Source of the DNA: an uncultured Bacteroidales bacterium
Lineage (GTDB): Bacteria; Bacteroidota; Bacteroidia; Bacteroidales; UBA3824
Assembly (NCBI GenBank): GCA_905234655.1
Contig: CAJOJG010000025.1
Coordinates: 1 to 40,456, forward strand
Length of the DNA: 40,456 nucleotides
Reading direction: 5' to 3'
Shown here: one piece after another, positions 8,155-15,669 of the stretch
Layout: each line of letters opens with the position of its first letter
Position numbering within the stretch: position 1 is the first letter of the stretch
Translations under genes and position numbers: made by a program
The notes under the pieces: generated by a model
The model's database searches: none
Told to the model about the DNA's origin: nothing
What the model saw: only the letters and a program-made list of their open reading frames with translations

Positions 8155-9615
8155 ATGAAAAACACATTCATAATTGGCAGACAGAGGGAAATCGAAACGC
8201 TCGAAAGGTGCTACAAGTCCAAAAAGTCCGAATTTATAGCGATTTACGGGCGGCGGCGCGTCGGTAAGTCGTTTCTTGTAAGCGAGGTTTTCGACGGCAA
8301 AATCGCGTTTTCAACCGTCGGGACGAACATCAAGGACGGCAACAAGAATTTTGAGACATACCGCCGCCTTCAACTCGACCATTTCTATGATTCTCTGATA
8401 CTTGCAGGGCTCGACGGCAGAGAGTGCCAACGTCCGTCGTGCTGGCGCGAGGCGTTGTTGCTGTTGCGGAAACTTTTGGAAAGCGTCAAGACACGCCGCA
8501 AGGTGGTCTTCATCGACGAACTGCCGTGGCTCGCCGGCCCGCAGTCGGCTGAAATGGTGGCTGAACTCGGATTTTTTTGGAACTCGTGGGCAGGCCGTCA
8601 GCGAAACATCGTACTCGTGGTCTGCGGCTCGGCGACGAGTTGGATGCTCGACAACGTAATCCACGACTACGGCGGTCTGCACGGCCGATTGACAGAGACA
8701 ATCAGGCTCTCGCCGTTCACATTGGCGGAATGTGAAATGTATTACAAGAAAAACGGCTTCCGCCTGTCGCATTACGAAATGTGCGTGGCGTATATGGTGT
8801 TTGGCGGCATTCCGTATTATCTCGACAAACTTCGCAACGGCCTGACACTCAACGACAATATCGACAACATCTTTTTCGCCGACGACCAAATCCGCCAAGA
8901 GTTCAAGGACGTGTATACCGGGCTATACGCGAGCAAAGAGCGGTATGTTGACATCGTGAAGGCGTTGGGCGGGCATTTTTACGGAATGACGCAGGTCGAA
9001 ATCGCCACTGCGCTCAAACTAAAAAGCGGCGGCACTCTCAGCGGCTTGATTTCCAACCTGATAGAATCCGGAATTATCCGCGAATATCCCCGTTACGGCA
9101 AATCGAGGGTGGAAACCGTCTATCAGTTGAAAGATTTTTTCTCGCTGTTTTTCCTGCGCTTTGTGGAAGGCCGTCAGGTGAAAAAAGGCGCGTGGAACAC
9201 CCTCAGCGGCTCGGCGGCGTTTTTCACGTGGGCGGGCGAGAGTTTTGAACTCTTGTGCGCCGAGCATCTGACGCAGATTCAGAATGCCTTGCGGTTGCCG
9301 TCGATAGACAGAAATTATTGTTGGGCAGGCAAGAGCGCAGACGGCAACGGCGCACAAATCGACTTGGTGTTGGAAAGCCGCCCGGCGCGTACCGATTATA
9401 TCTGCGAAATGAAGTTCATCGGCAGCAAATTCGCTGTTTCCCAGGACGATGAATCTAATTTTCTCAACAAGATTTCGGCTTTCCTGACGAGCAAGATGCA
9501 CAACCGAATCCACAGCATACAATTTGTGTTGATAACGACGTTAGGCCTCGCGAAAGGCAGCCATTCGTCCGTCGTCAACAGTTGTGTTACGTTGGACGAC
9601 CTTTTCCGAACTTAA
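8155..9615 (+). CDS. Archaeal-type ATPase with DUF234-like/PD-(D/E)XK C-terminal region
   Basis: A 486-residue member of the Bacteroidota and archaeal ATP_bind (PF01637-type) family. Walker A is GRRRVGKS at 32-39, Walker B is VVFIDELPW at 117-125 and the sensor strand is VLVVCGSATSWM near 153-164. A winged-helix region (TQVEIATALKL, SGLISNLIESGIIREYPR) comes next. The C-terminal nuclease-like domain has QIDLVLES and YICEMKF, consistent with D...E-x-K. The tail FVLITTLG...VTLDDLF is shared with the relic at 26888-27039. Every key motif is intact. The gene stands alone between two palindrome-bearing direct repeats, and its stop codon sits at the edge of the right copy, so gene and repeats look like one mobile or self-regulated module. 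Its role is unknown. Confidence 0.8.
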   Translation: MKNTFIIGRQREIETLERCYKSKKSEFIAIYGRRRVGKSFLVSEVFDGKIAFSTVGTNIKDGNKNFETYRRLQLDHFYDSLILAGLDGRECQRPSCWREALLLLRKLLESVKTRRKVVFIDELPWLAGPQSAEMVAELGFFWNSWAGRQRNIVLVVCGSATSWMLDNVIHDYGGLHGRLTETIRLSPFTLAECEMYYKKNGFRLSHYEMCVAYMVFGGIPYYLDKLRNGLTLNDNIDNIFFADDQIRQEFKDVYTGLYASKERYVDIVKALGGHFYGMTQVEIATALKLKSGGTLSGLISNLIESGIIREYPRYGKSRVETVYQLKDFFSLFFLRFVEGRQVKKGAWNTLSGSAAFFTWAGESFELLCAEHLTQIQNALRLPSIDRNYCWAGKSADGNGAQIDLVLESRPARTDYICEMKFIGSKFAVSQDDESNFLNKISAFLTSKMHNRIHSIQFVLITTLGLAKGSHSSVVNSCVTLDDLFRT

Positions 9616-9745
9616 AAGTCAGCGAAATTGACGTTTTTTTGCCCGGTTTCGCTGACTTTTAAGGCGGTGATTTTGAGGTTAATTTATTAATTTACAATGA
9701 TTTAATATTTTTAAAACTGCCGAATTTAACATATTTTAATGTGAT
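9611..9745 (+). repeat. Right copy of the direct repeat, with a perfect 17-bp palindrome
   Basis: The inverted repeat 9611-9627 against 9647-9663 is perfect over 17 bp with a 19-nt loop, and the first arm overlaps the stop codon of the ATPase gene. The following AT-rich part matches 8007-8095. The hairpin could also end transcription of the ATPase gene, though no long T-tract follows it. Confidence 0.8.
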
Positions 9746-9808
9746 GTTTTTTGCAATTTTTACCCTCCCCCCCTCAAAAAAAAATTAACAATAACTTTAC
9801 CCAAATAT

Positions 9809-9839
9809 TTTGAAGTCTCAATAATTTTGCATACATTTG
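9809..9839 (+). promoter_or_regulatory. Promoter of the leu operon
   Basis: TTTG (9809-9812) and TACATTTG (9832-9839) are separated by 19 nt, which is exactly the Bacteroidota -33/-7 arrangement. Transcription should begin near 9845, giving a leader RNA of about 250 nt before leuA that includes a leader peptide and a terminator. Confidence 0.8.
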
Positions 9840-9872
9840 CGACGTTATAAAATGTTTTAACCGCGCAATAAG

Positions 9873-9941
9873 ATGAAGGCTTACACCCGCACAATCTCGC
9901 TTGACAGCATCCTTATTATACTTCCTGGGCTTATTGGCTAA
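9873..9941 (+). CDS. Leucine/isoleucine-rich leader peptide of the leu operon (attenuator)
   Basis: A 22-codon ORF begins with ATG 9873 and ends with TAA 9939-9941. Its second half reads [10 protein letters not shown], with four Leu and five Ile codons in total, and all four Leu codons are CTT. It starts about 28 nt after the predicted transcription start. It is followed by a G-rich segment (9942-9954) that can pair with the 5' arm of the downstream terminator. This is the classic layout of an amino-acid operon leader: when charged tRNA-Leu or tRNA-Ile is scarce the ribosome stalls inside the peptide and the antiterminator can form; when translation finishes, the ribosome at the stop codon covers the G-rich segment. 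The coding assignment rests on composition and position, and the mechanism is inferred. Confidence 0.8.
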   Translation: MKAYTRTISLDSILIILPGLIG

Positions 9942-10055
9942 GGGGGGTGAGAGGCGTAGATATTGGCGGACAAGCATTCGACGAGACACCGCAAAAGGTA
10001 AAAAAGAAACCCTTTCACACCCAACAAAAACGGATTGGGGGTGGAAGGGTTTTTA
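9942..10055 (+). terminator. Attenuator: antiterminator segment and rho-independent terminator before leuA
   Basis: The terminator stem pairs 10007-10024 with 10035-10052: 18 positions with one A.G mismatch and one G.U pair, a 10-nt loop, and then TTTTT. The segment GGGGGGTGAGAGG at 9942-9954, directly after the leader-peptide stop codon, is partly complementary to the terminator's 5' arm (10010-10022) and is the candidate antiterminator strand. The terminator ends about 40 nt before the leuA start codon. The structure was judged by eye and no folding energy was calculated. Confidence 0.8.
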
Positions 10056-10096
10056 ATTGTTTTGACTATAAAAATACAAAACCAGACAAGAATATT

Positions 10097-11680
10097 ATGG
10101 ACAAAAACAGAGTTTACATCTTCGACACAACGCTTCGCGACGGCGAGCAAGTACCCGGCTGCCAGCTCAACACCGTGGAAAAAATCCAGGTGGCCAAACA
10201 GTTGGAACTTCTCGGCGTTGACATCATCGAAGCCGGCTTCCCGGTATCCAGCCCCGGCGACTTCAAGTCAGTGGTGGAAATCGGCAAGGCGACCTCTACG
10301 CCCGTCATCTGTGCGCTCACACGCGCCGTCGAGAAGGACATCGACGTCGCCGCCGACGCGCTCAAAGCCCTTCCAATGAACCGCAGGCGCATCCACACCG
10401 GCATCGGCACGTCGGATTCCCACATCAAATACAAGTTCAACTCGACACGCGAGGAAATCATCGAACGAGCCGTCCGCGCCGTCAAACACGCCCGCAAGTA
10501 CGTAGAGGACGTGGAATTTTACGCCGAAGACGCAGGCCGCACCGACAATGAATACCTCGCCCGCGTCGTCGAAGCCGTCATCAACGCCGGCGCAACCGTA
10601 GTCAACATCCCCGACACCAACGGCTACTGCCTGCCCGCTGAATACGGCGAAAAAATCAAGTACCTCTTCGACAACGTGCCCAACATCCAAAACGCCATAA
10701 TATCCACCCACTGCCACAACGACCTCGGAATGGCCACCGCCAACACCATGTCGGGCGTACTCAACGGCGCACGCCAAGTGGAAGTAACCATCAACGGCAT
10801 CGGCGAGCGCGCGGGCAACACCGCCCTCGAAGAAGTGGTGATGATAATGAAATGCCACCACAACCTCGGCCTGCACACCAACATCGACAGCCACAAAATC
10901 TACCCGACGTCGCGCATGGTGCGCACATTGATGAACATGCCCGTCCAGCCCAACAAGGCCATCGTGGGCCGCAACGCATTCGCACACTCGTCGGGCATCC
11001 ACCAGGACGGCGTGTTGAAAAACAAAGGCACATACGAGATAATGGACCCGCAGGACATCGGCATCGACAAGAACGCGATCGTGCTGACCGCCCGCAGCGG
11101 ACGCGCCGCCCTCAAATACCGCCTTTCGGTGCTCGGCATCAAGATGGAAGGCGAGGAACTCGACGCGCTCTACGCCAAATTCCTCGACCTCGCCGACAAG
11201 AAGAAGGAAATCCACGACGACGACCTCTTGTTGCTCGCCAGCGGCCACAACACCAAGCAACAGTACATCAAGATAAAAAACTTCCAGGTAACATCAGGAA
11301 AAGACCTGAAGGCGGCAGCCGTATTGCAAATACAAACAGCCGGTAATATGGACTGGGATGTCAAAGCCGAAACTGGAAACGGTCCCGTGGATGCTGCAAT
11401 AAAAGCCCTGAAAAAGTTTTTTGACAAGTACAACATGGAACTCAAAGAGTTCACGCTACAAAGCATCAACAAGGGCAGCGACGACACATGCAAGGTTCAC
11501 GTCCAGGTAGAAGTAAAGCACAAAGACGAACAGCAAGGCATGCTGTGCTACGGCTTTGCCTCAAACACCGACATCGTGCTTGCATCCGTGGAAGCGTACA
11601 TCGACGCCGTCAACAAGTATTTCGCTATAAAAAGCAAGGACGACACCAACGATGCTGACGCAACGGAAAAAGAAATTTGA
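10097..11680 (+). CDS. leuA: 2-isopropylmalate synthase
   Basis: A 527-residue enzyme that condenses 2-oxoisovalerate with acetyl-CoA, the first committed step of leucine synthesis. It carries DTTLRDGEQ (10-18), the metal-binding THCHND (His205 and His207), the [13 protein letters not shown] signature, and a C-terminal LeuA allosteric domain from about residue 390 that should sense leucine. The length is normal. ATG 10097 is chosen because homology begins there. An in-frame start at 9947 would place coding sequence across the attenuator terminator and encode unrelated residues. It is the first gene of leuA-leuC-leuD-synthase, all on the plus strand behind one attenuated promoter. Confidence 0.95.
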   Translation: MDKNRVYIFDTTLRDGEQVPGCQLNTVEKIQVAKQLELLGVDIIEAGFPVSSPGDFKSVVEIGKATSTPVICALTRAVEKDIDVAADALKALPMNRRRIHTGIGTSDSHIKYKFNSTREEIIERAVRAVKHARKYVEDVEFYAEDAGRTDNEYLARVVEAVINAGATVVNIPDTNGYCLPAEYGEKIKYLFDNVPNIQNAIISTHCHNDLGMATANTMSGVLNGARQVEVTINGIGERAGNTALEEVVMIMKCHHNLGLHTNIDSHKIYPTSRMVRTLMNMPVQPNKAIVGRNAFAHSSGIHQDGVLKNKGTYEIMDPQDIGIDKNAIVLTARSGRAALKYRLSVLGIKMEGEELDALYAKFLDLADKKKEIHDDDLLLLASGHNTKQQYIKIKNFQVTSGKDLKAAAVLQIQTAGNMDWDVKAETGNGPVDAAIKALKKFFDKYNMELKEFTLQSINKGSDDTCKVHVQVEVKHKDEQQGMLCYGFASNTDIVLASVEAYIDAVNKYFAIKSKDDTNDADATEKEI

Positions 11681-11746
11681 AAGATTTGAAAAGATTTGTA
11701 AGATTTCTGTCCGCAAGGACACTCAAAATAATAAAACAAACGATCA
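11678..11746 (+). repeat. Intra-operon spacer with AGATTTG repeats and a small GC hairpin
   Basis: Immediately after the leuA stop, three AAGATTT units are followed by the hairpin TGTCC-GCAA-GGACA. The core at about 11681-11721 recurs nearly unchanged at about 37640-37680, between two genes of an unrelated operon. The layout (AT-rich repeats, then a short GC hairpin, then the next start codon) matches the spacers around leuD. Confidence 0.7.
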
Positions 11747-13138
11747 ATGAACACACTGTTTGACAAGATTTGGGACTCGCACGTGGTGCAGGTAATCCCC
11801 GACGGCCCGACGCAACTCTACATCGACCGCCTCTACGCGCACGAAGTAACATCGCCGCAAGCCTTCGACACCCTTCGCGACAAGGGAATCAAAGCATTCC
11901 GCCCCAATCAGATATTCGCAATGCCCGACCACAACACGCCGTCGGACCAGCAAGAAGTAATCAACGACCCCATCGGCCGCAAGCAAGTGGAAACCCTCAA
12001 AAGGAATTGCGAGGAATTTGGCATCCGCCACTTTGCGATGGGCACCAAAGACAACGGCATCATCCACGTCGTCGGCCCTGAAAAAGGACTTTCGCTGCCC
12101 GGAATGACCATCGTCTGCGGCGACTCGCACACATCTACGCATGGCGCGGTAGGCGCATTGGCGATGGGCATAGGCACGAGCGAAGTGGCAGAAGTGTTGG
12201 CGAGCCAGTGCATATTGCAGAGCAAGCCCAAGTCGATGAGAATCAACATCGAAGGCACACTGCAAAAAGGCGTCACAGCCAAAGACGTCGCCCTCTACAT
12301 CATGGCAAAACTCACCACATCGGGCGCGACGGGCTACGCCGTGGAATACGCCGGAAGCACAATCCGCAACATGAGCATGGAAGGCCGCCTGACGCTATCC
12401 AACCTCTCTATCGAGATGGGTTCACGCGCCGGCATCATCGCCCCCGACGAGACCACTTTCGCATACCTCAAAGGCCGCGAATACGCCCCCAAAGGCGCGG
12501 ATTGGGACAAGGCCGTTGCATATTGGAAGACATTGAAGAGCGGCGACGACGCAGTTTTTGACAAGGAAGTCGACATCGACGCCGCCGACATCAAGCCGCG
12601 CATCACCTACGGCACCAACCCCGGCGCAGGCATCGCCATCGACGGCACAATACCCACCTTCGACGGCCTGGACGACGCGGCAAAGGCGCAGTTGGAATCG
12701 CAGTTGAAATACATGCAGTTCCAACCCGGACAAAAACTCGAAGGACTGCCCGTCGATTATTGTTTCCTCGGCGCCTGCACCAACGGCCGCATCGAGGACT
12801 TCCGCGCCTTTGCGTCCATCGTCAAGGGCAAGAAGAAAGCCGCCAACGTAGTCGCATGGCTCGTTCCCGGCTCGTGGCTCGTCCGTCAGCAAATCATCGA
12901 CGAAGGCATCGACAAGATTTTGGAAGAAGCCGGATTTGAACTCAGGCTGCCGTCCTGTTCGTCGTGCCTGGCGATGAACCCCGACAAAGTCCCCGCCGGC
13001 AAGTTGTCCATCTCGACATCCAACCGCAACTTTGTCGGCCGTCAGGGCCCTGGCGCGCGCACCGTCCTCGCCTCGCCCCTCGTCGTCGCCGCCAGCGCAA
13101 TCACCGGCCGCATCACCGACCCACGGACAATGATGTGA
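11747..13138 (+). CDS. leuC: 3-isopropylmalate dehydratase large subunit
   Basis: A 463-residue aconitase-family subunit that isomerises 2- and 3-isopropylmalate together with LeuD. The three [4Fe-4S] ligands are Cys344 (GACTNGR), Cys404 and Cys407 (CSSC). The substrate-site motif [10 protein letters not shown] is at about 125-134. Length and motifs are normal. It follows leuA after a repeat-bearing 66-nt gap and precedes leuD after a 143-nt gap. The same LeuCD pair can process citramalate-derived intermediates, which matters given the second synthase downstream. Confidence 0.95.
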   Translation: MNTLFDKIWDSHVVQVIPDGPTQLYIDRLYAHEVTSPQAFDTLRDKGIKAFRPNQIFAMPDHNTPSDQQEVINDPIGRKQVETLKRNCEEFGIRHFAMGTKDNGIIHVVGPEKGLSLPGMTIVCGDSHTSTHGAVGALAMGIGTSEVAEVLASQCILQSKPKSMRINIEGTLQKGVTAKDVALYIMAKLTTSGATGYAVEYAGSTIRNMSMEGRLTLSNLSIEMGSRAGIIAPDETTFAYLKGREYAPKGADWDKAVAYWKTLKSGDDAVFDKEVDIDAADIKPRITYGTNPGAGIAIDGTIPTFDGLDDAAKAQLESQLKYMQFQPGQKLEGLPVDYCFLGACTNGRIEDFRAFASIVKGKKKAANVVAWLVPGSWLVRQQIIDEGIDKILEEAGFELRLPSCSSCLAMNPDKVPAGKLSISTSNRNFVGRQGPGARTVLASPLVVAASAITGRITDPRTMM

Positions 13139-13149
13139 CTGGTTTTTAT

Positions 13150-13280
13150 AAACACAAATTAAAACGAATTTAAATGAATTAAAACGAATACTTATTTCTA
13201 AAATTCGTTTTAATTCGTTCTAATTCGTTTAATTAACGTTTAAAGAGAACGCCGCCGCAAGGCGGCAAAAATCAATGTAA
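13150..13280 (+). repeat. Palindromic AT-rich spacer between leuC and leuD (inverted copy of the one after leuD)
   Basis: The arm at 13150-13189 and the arm at 13203-13234, built from ATTAAAACGAAT-like units, form a long imperfect hairpin. The 40-nt left arm is the exact reverse complement of 13968-14007 downstream of leuD, and the right arm matches the reverse complement of 13922-13953 with one mismatch. A GC hairpin, GCCGCC-GCAA-GGCGGC, follows at 13250-13265. The leuD start codon is at 13282. Confidence 0.85.
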
Positions 13281-13281
13281 A

Positions 13282-13902
13282 ATGAAACAGAAATTCAACG
13301 TTATAAAATCGACGTGCATTCCGATTGCCATCGACAACTGCAACACCGACCTAATCATCCCGGCGCGTTACTTGGCGAGCACCACACGCGACCCGAAGTT
13401 TTTTGGCGACGCCTTCATGCACGACCTGCGTTTTGACGGCGCGGGCAATCCCGTCAAAGACTTCGTGATGAACAAACCCGAATTTTCAGAGCCGCCCCGC
13501 GAAGGCGTCCACGAGATAATCGTCGGCGGACAAAACTGGGGTTCAGGATCGAGCCGCGAACACGCCGCCTGGGCAATCTCTGGCTACGGTGTCCGCGTGG
13601 TGATTTCGTCGTCATTCGCCGACATCCACCGCAACAACTTGCTCAACTGTTTTGTACTGCCGGTAGTCGTCAGCCAGCAATTCCAACAGGAACTTTTCGA
13701 CACCATCGCCAAGAACCCCGAGGCAGTCGTTACCGTTGACGTTCCCAACCAGACCGTCACCAACGAGACCACCGGCCACAGCGAGCATTTCGACATCAAC
13801 GGCTACAAGAAGCACTGCCTGATGAACGCCCTCGACGACATCGACTACCTTCTCACCGTCCAGGACAAGACCGTCGAATACGAAAACAACAGAAAACACT
13901 AA
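13282..13902 (+). CDS. leuD: 3-isopropylmalate dehydratase small subunit
   Basis: A 206-residue swivelling-domain subunit of isopropylmalate isomerase. The loop VGGQNWGSGSSREHAAWAI is the family hallmark (GSSREHA) and contributes to substrate binding, and DLIIPARYL near residue 25 is also typical. The length is as expected. The gene sits exactly between two spacers that are inverted copies of each other. No change in the coding sequence suggests loss of function. Confidence 0.95.
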   Translation: MKQKFNVIKSTCIPIAIDNCNTDLIIPARYLASTTRDPKFFGDAFMHDLRFDGAGNPVKDFVMNKPEFSEPPREGVHEIIVGGQNWGSGSSREHAAWAISGYGVRVVISSSFADIHRNNLLNCFVLPVVVSQQFQQELFDTIAKNPEAVVTVDVPNQTVTNETTGHSEHFDINGYKKHCLMNALDDIDYLLTVQDKTVEYENNRKH

Positions 13903-13921
13903 AAACGTTTTTCTAAACAAA

Positions 13922-14066
13922 AATTAAACGAATCAGAACGAATTAAAACGAATTGATTAAACAAAAAATTCGTTTTAATTCATTTAAATTCGTTTTAATT
14001 TGTGTTTAAAAAAAGAAAAGCCGCGCCAGCGGCGACTTCCGTGTTTTTCGTGTTTTCCGTGGTTAA
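13922..14066 (+). repeat. Palindromic AT-rich spacer between leuD and the second synthase gene
   Basis: The hairpin arms are 13922-13953 and 13968-14007, and the whole element is the reverse complement of 13150-13234. A GC hairpin follows (GCCGC-GCCA-GCGGC near 14022). After it come three near-repeats of the type TTCCGTGTTTTTCG, CGTGTTTTCCGTGG (14037-14062). The next start codon is 14084. Confidence 0.85.
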
Positions 14067-14083
14067 TAAAAAAAATATTGTTT

Positions 14084-15598
14084 ATGCTTGAAATATTAGA
14101 CACCACGCTGCGCGACGGCGAACAGACGGCGGGCGTGAGTTTCAACGCCAACGAGAAACTCACCATCGCCCGCCAACTTCTCGACGACGTGCAGGTGGAC
14201 CGCATAGAGATTGCCTCGGCGCGAGTCAGCGACGGCGAGCGCAAGGCAGTGGAATCCATCTGCCAGTGGGCGGAAGACAACGGCCTGATAGACCGTGTGG
14301 AAGTGTTGGGATTCGTTGACAACGGCGTTTCAATCGACTGGATACGCAACGCCGGCGGCCGTGTCCTCAACCTTCTCACCAAAGGCTCGCTGCGCCACGT
14401 AACGATGCAACTCAAAAAAACGCCCGAGGAACACCTCACCGACATCCGCCGCAACATCGAAATGGCCGTTGAACAGGGCCTCTCGGTCAACATATACCTC
14501 GAAGACTGGTCCAACGGCATGATACATTCCAAGGATTACGTAATGTATATGCTTGACAATCTGAAAGATATGCCCATCAAGCATTATATGCTGCCCGACA
14601 CCCTCGGCGTGTTGACGCCAGACCTGACCAAGAATTTTTGCCGCGAAATCGTGCAGCGTTACCCAGACCTGCGCTTCGACTTCCACGCACACAACGACTA
14701 CGACATGGCGACCGCAAACGTCTATTCGGCTGTCAAGGCTGGCATCACGGGCATACACACCACAGTCAACGGCCTGGGCGAGCGAGCCGGCAACGCGCCA
14801 CTCGCGTCGGTGGTAGGCATCCTCAACGACCACCTGAAAGTCGAAAACAACATCAACGAGCACCGCCTCACCAACATCTGCCGCCTTGTAGAGACCTTTT
14901 CGGGCATCCGCATCCCCGACAACAAGCCCATCGTCGGCGAATCGGTGTTCACGCAGTGCAGCGGTGTCCACGCCGACGGCGACAACAAGGACAACCTGTA
15001 TTTCAACAAGTTGCTGCCGGAACGCTTTGGGCGCGTCCGCAAGTACGCCCTCGGCAAGATGTCGGGCAAAGCCAACATCGCCAAAAACCTCGAGGAACTC
15101 GGCATCCACCTCACCCCCGAACAGACCAAACTCGTCACCAAGCGCATCATCGAGCTCGGCGACAAGAAGGAAAACGTTACCACAGAGGACTTGCCGTTCA
15201 TCATTTCCGACGTATTGAAAAGCAACATTTTCCAAGAGGAAGAGCACATCCAAATCGTCAATTACAGCCTCAACCTCGTGCGCGGCATGAAGCCCGTGGC
15301 TACCCTTCGCATCTCGATCCACGGCACGGAATACGAGGAAACCTCGCCAGGCGACGGCCAGTACGACGCGTTCATGAAAGCGTTGTGGAAGATATACGAC
15401 CGCCTCGGCAAGACCCACCCCGTCCTCACCGACTACAAGGTCTCAATCCCGCCCGGCGGCAAGACCGACGCCCTCGTGGAAACCGTCATTTCCTGGAACC
15501 ACAACGGCCAAATCCTTCACACCCGCGGACTCGACGCCGACCAGACCGAGGCAGCCATAAAGGCGACGATAAAGATGCTGAATATGATAAAAGAGTAA
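14084..15598 (+). CDS. Isopropylmalate/citramalate synthase family protein (second copy; CimA-like candidate)
   Basis: A 504-residue DRE-TIM metallolyase with DTTLRDGEQ (residues 6-14), the metal site FHAHNDYDMA, GLGERAGNAPLAS and a C-terminal LeuA-type regulatory domain (MKPVATLRIS, AAIKATIKMLN). It is clearly paralogous to the LeuA at 10097 but much diverged. Bacteroides leu loci carry such a second synthase after leuD. By family precedent it may be a citramalate synthase (pyruvate plus acetyl-CoA, feeding isoleucine through LeuCD/LeuB) or a second isopropylmalate synthase; the sequence alone does not settle which. ATG 14084 is preferred, as the earlier in-frame start at 14000 lies in repeat sequence. 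No leuB follows: a terminator closes the operon. Confidence 0.8.
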   Translation: MLEILDTTLRDGEQTAGVSFNANEKLTIARQLLDDVQVDRIEIASARVSDGERKAVESICQWAEDNGLIDRVEVLGFVDNGVSIDWIRNAGGRVLNLLTKGSLRHVTMQLKKTPEEHLTDIRRNIEMAVEQGLSVNIYLEDWSNGMIHSKDYVMYMLDNLKDMPIKHYMLPDTLGVLTPDLTKNFCREIVQRYPDLRFDFHAHNDYDMATANVYSAVKAGITGIHTTVNGLGERAGNAPLASVVGILNDHLKVENNINEHRLTNICRLVETFSGIRIPDNKPIVGESVFTQCSGVHADGDNKDNLYFNKLLPERFGRVRKYALGKMSGKANIAKNLEELGIHLTPEQTKLVTKRIIELGDKKENVTTEDLPFIISDVLKSNIFQEEEHIQIVNYSLNLVRGMKPVATLRISIHGTEYEETSPGDGQYDAFMKALWKIYDRLGKTHPVLTDYKVSIPPGGKTDALVETVISWNHNGQILHTRGLDADQTEAAIKATIKMLNMIKE

Positions 15599-15610
15599 AG
15601 TCGAATCAAA

Positions 15611-15649
15611 AAAAAATCCCTCGTGGCAGGATGCCGCGAGGGATTTTTT
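15611..15649. terminator. Bidirectional terminator between the leu operon and the convergent 15670 gene
   Basis: An 18-bp stem (15611-15628 with 15632-15649; one G.U) closed by GGA, with six A on the left and six T on the right. It can end transcripts from both directions. Confidence 0.9.
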
Positions 15650-15669
15650 GTTTATGATTTTTGGTTGGT

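Noticed and set aside
9947..10096. N-terminal extension of LeuA by 50 codons
   Set aside because: It would translate through the attenuator terminator, and LeuA homology begins at 10097.
10268..11260. Long minus-strand ORF of 330 codons inside leuA
   Set aside because: It mirrors third-position bias of leuA, gives a Val/Gly/Asp-rich product without domains, and lies wholly within a certain gene.
14330..15418. Long minus-strand ORF of 362 codons inside the second synthase
   Set aside because: Same antisense shadow effect; composition is not protein-like.
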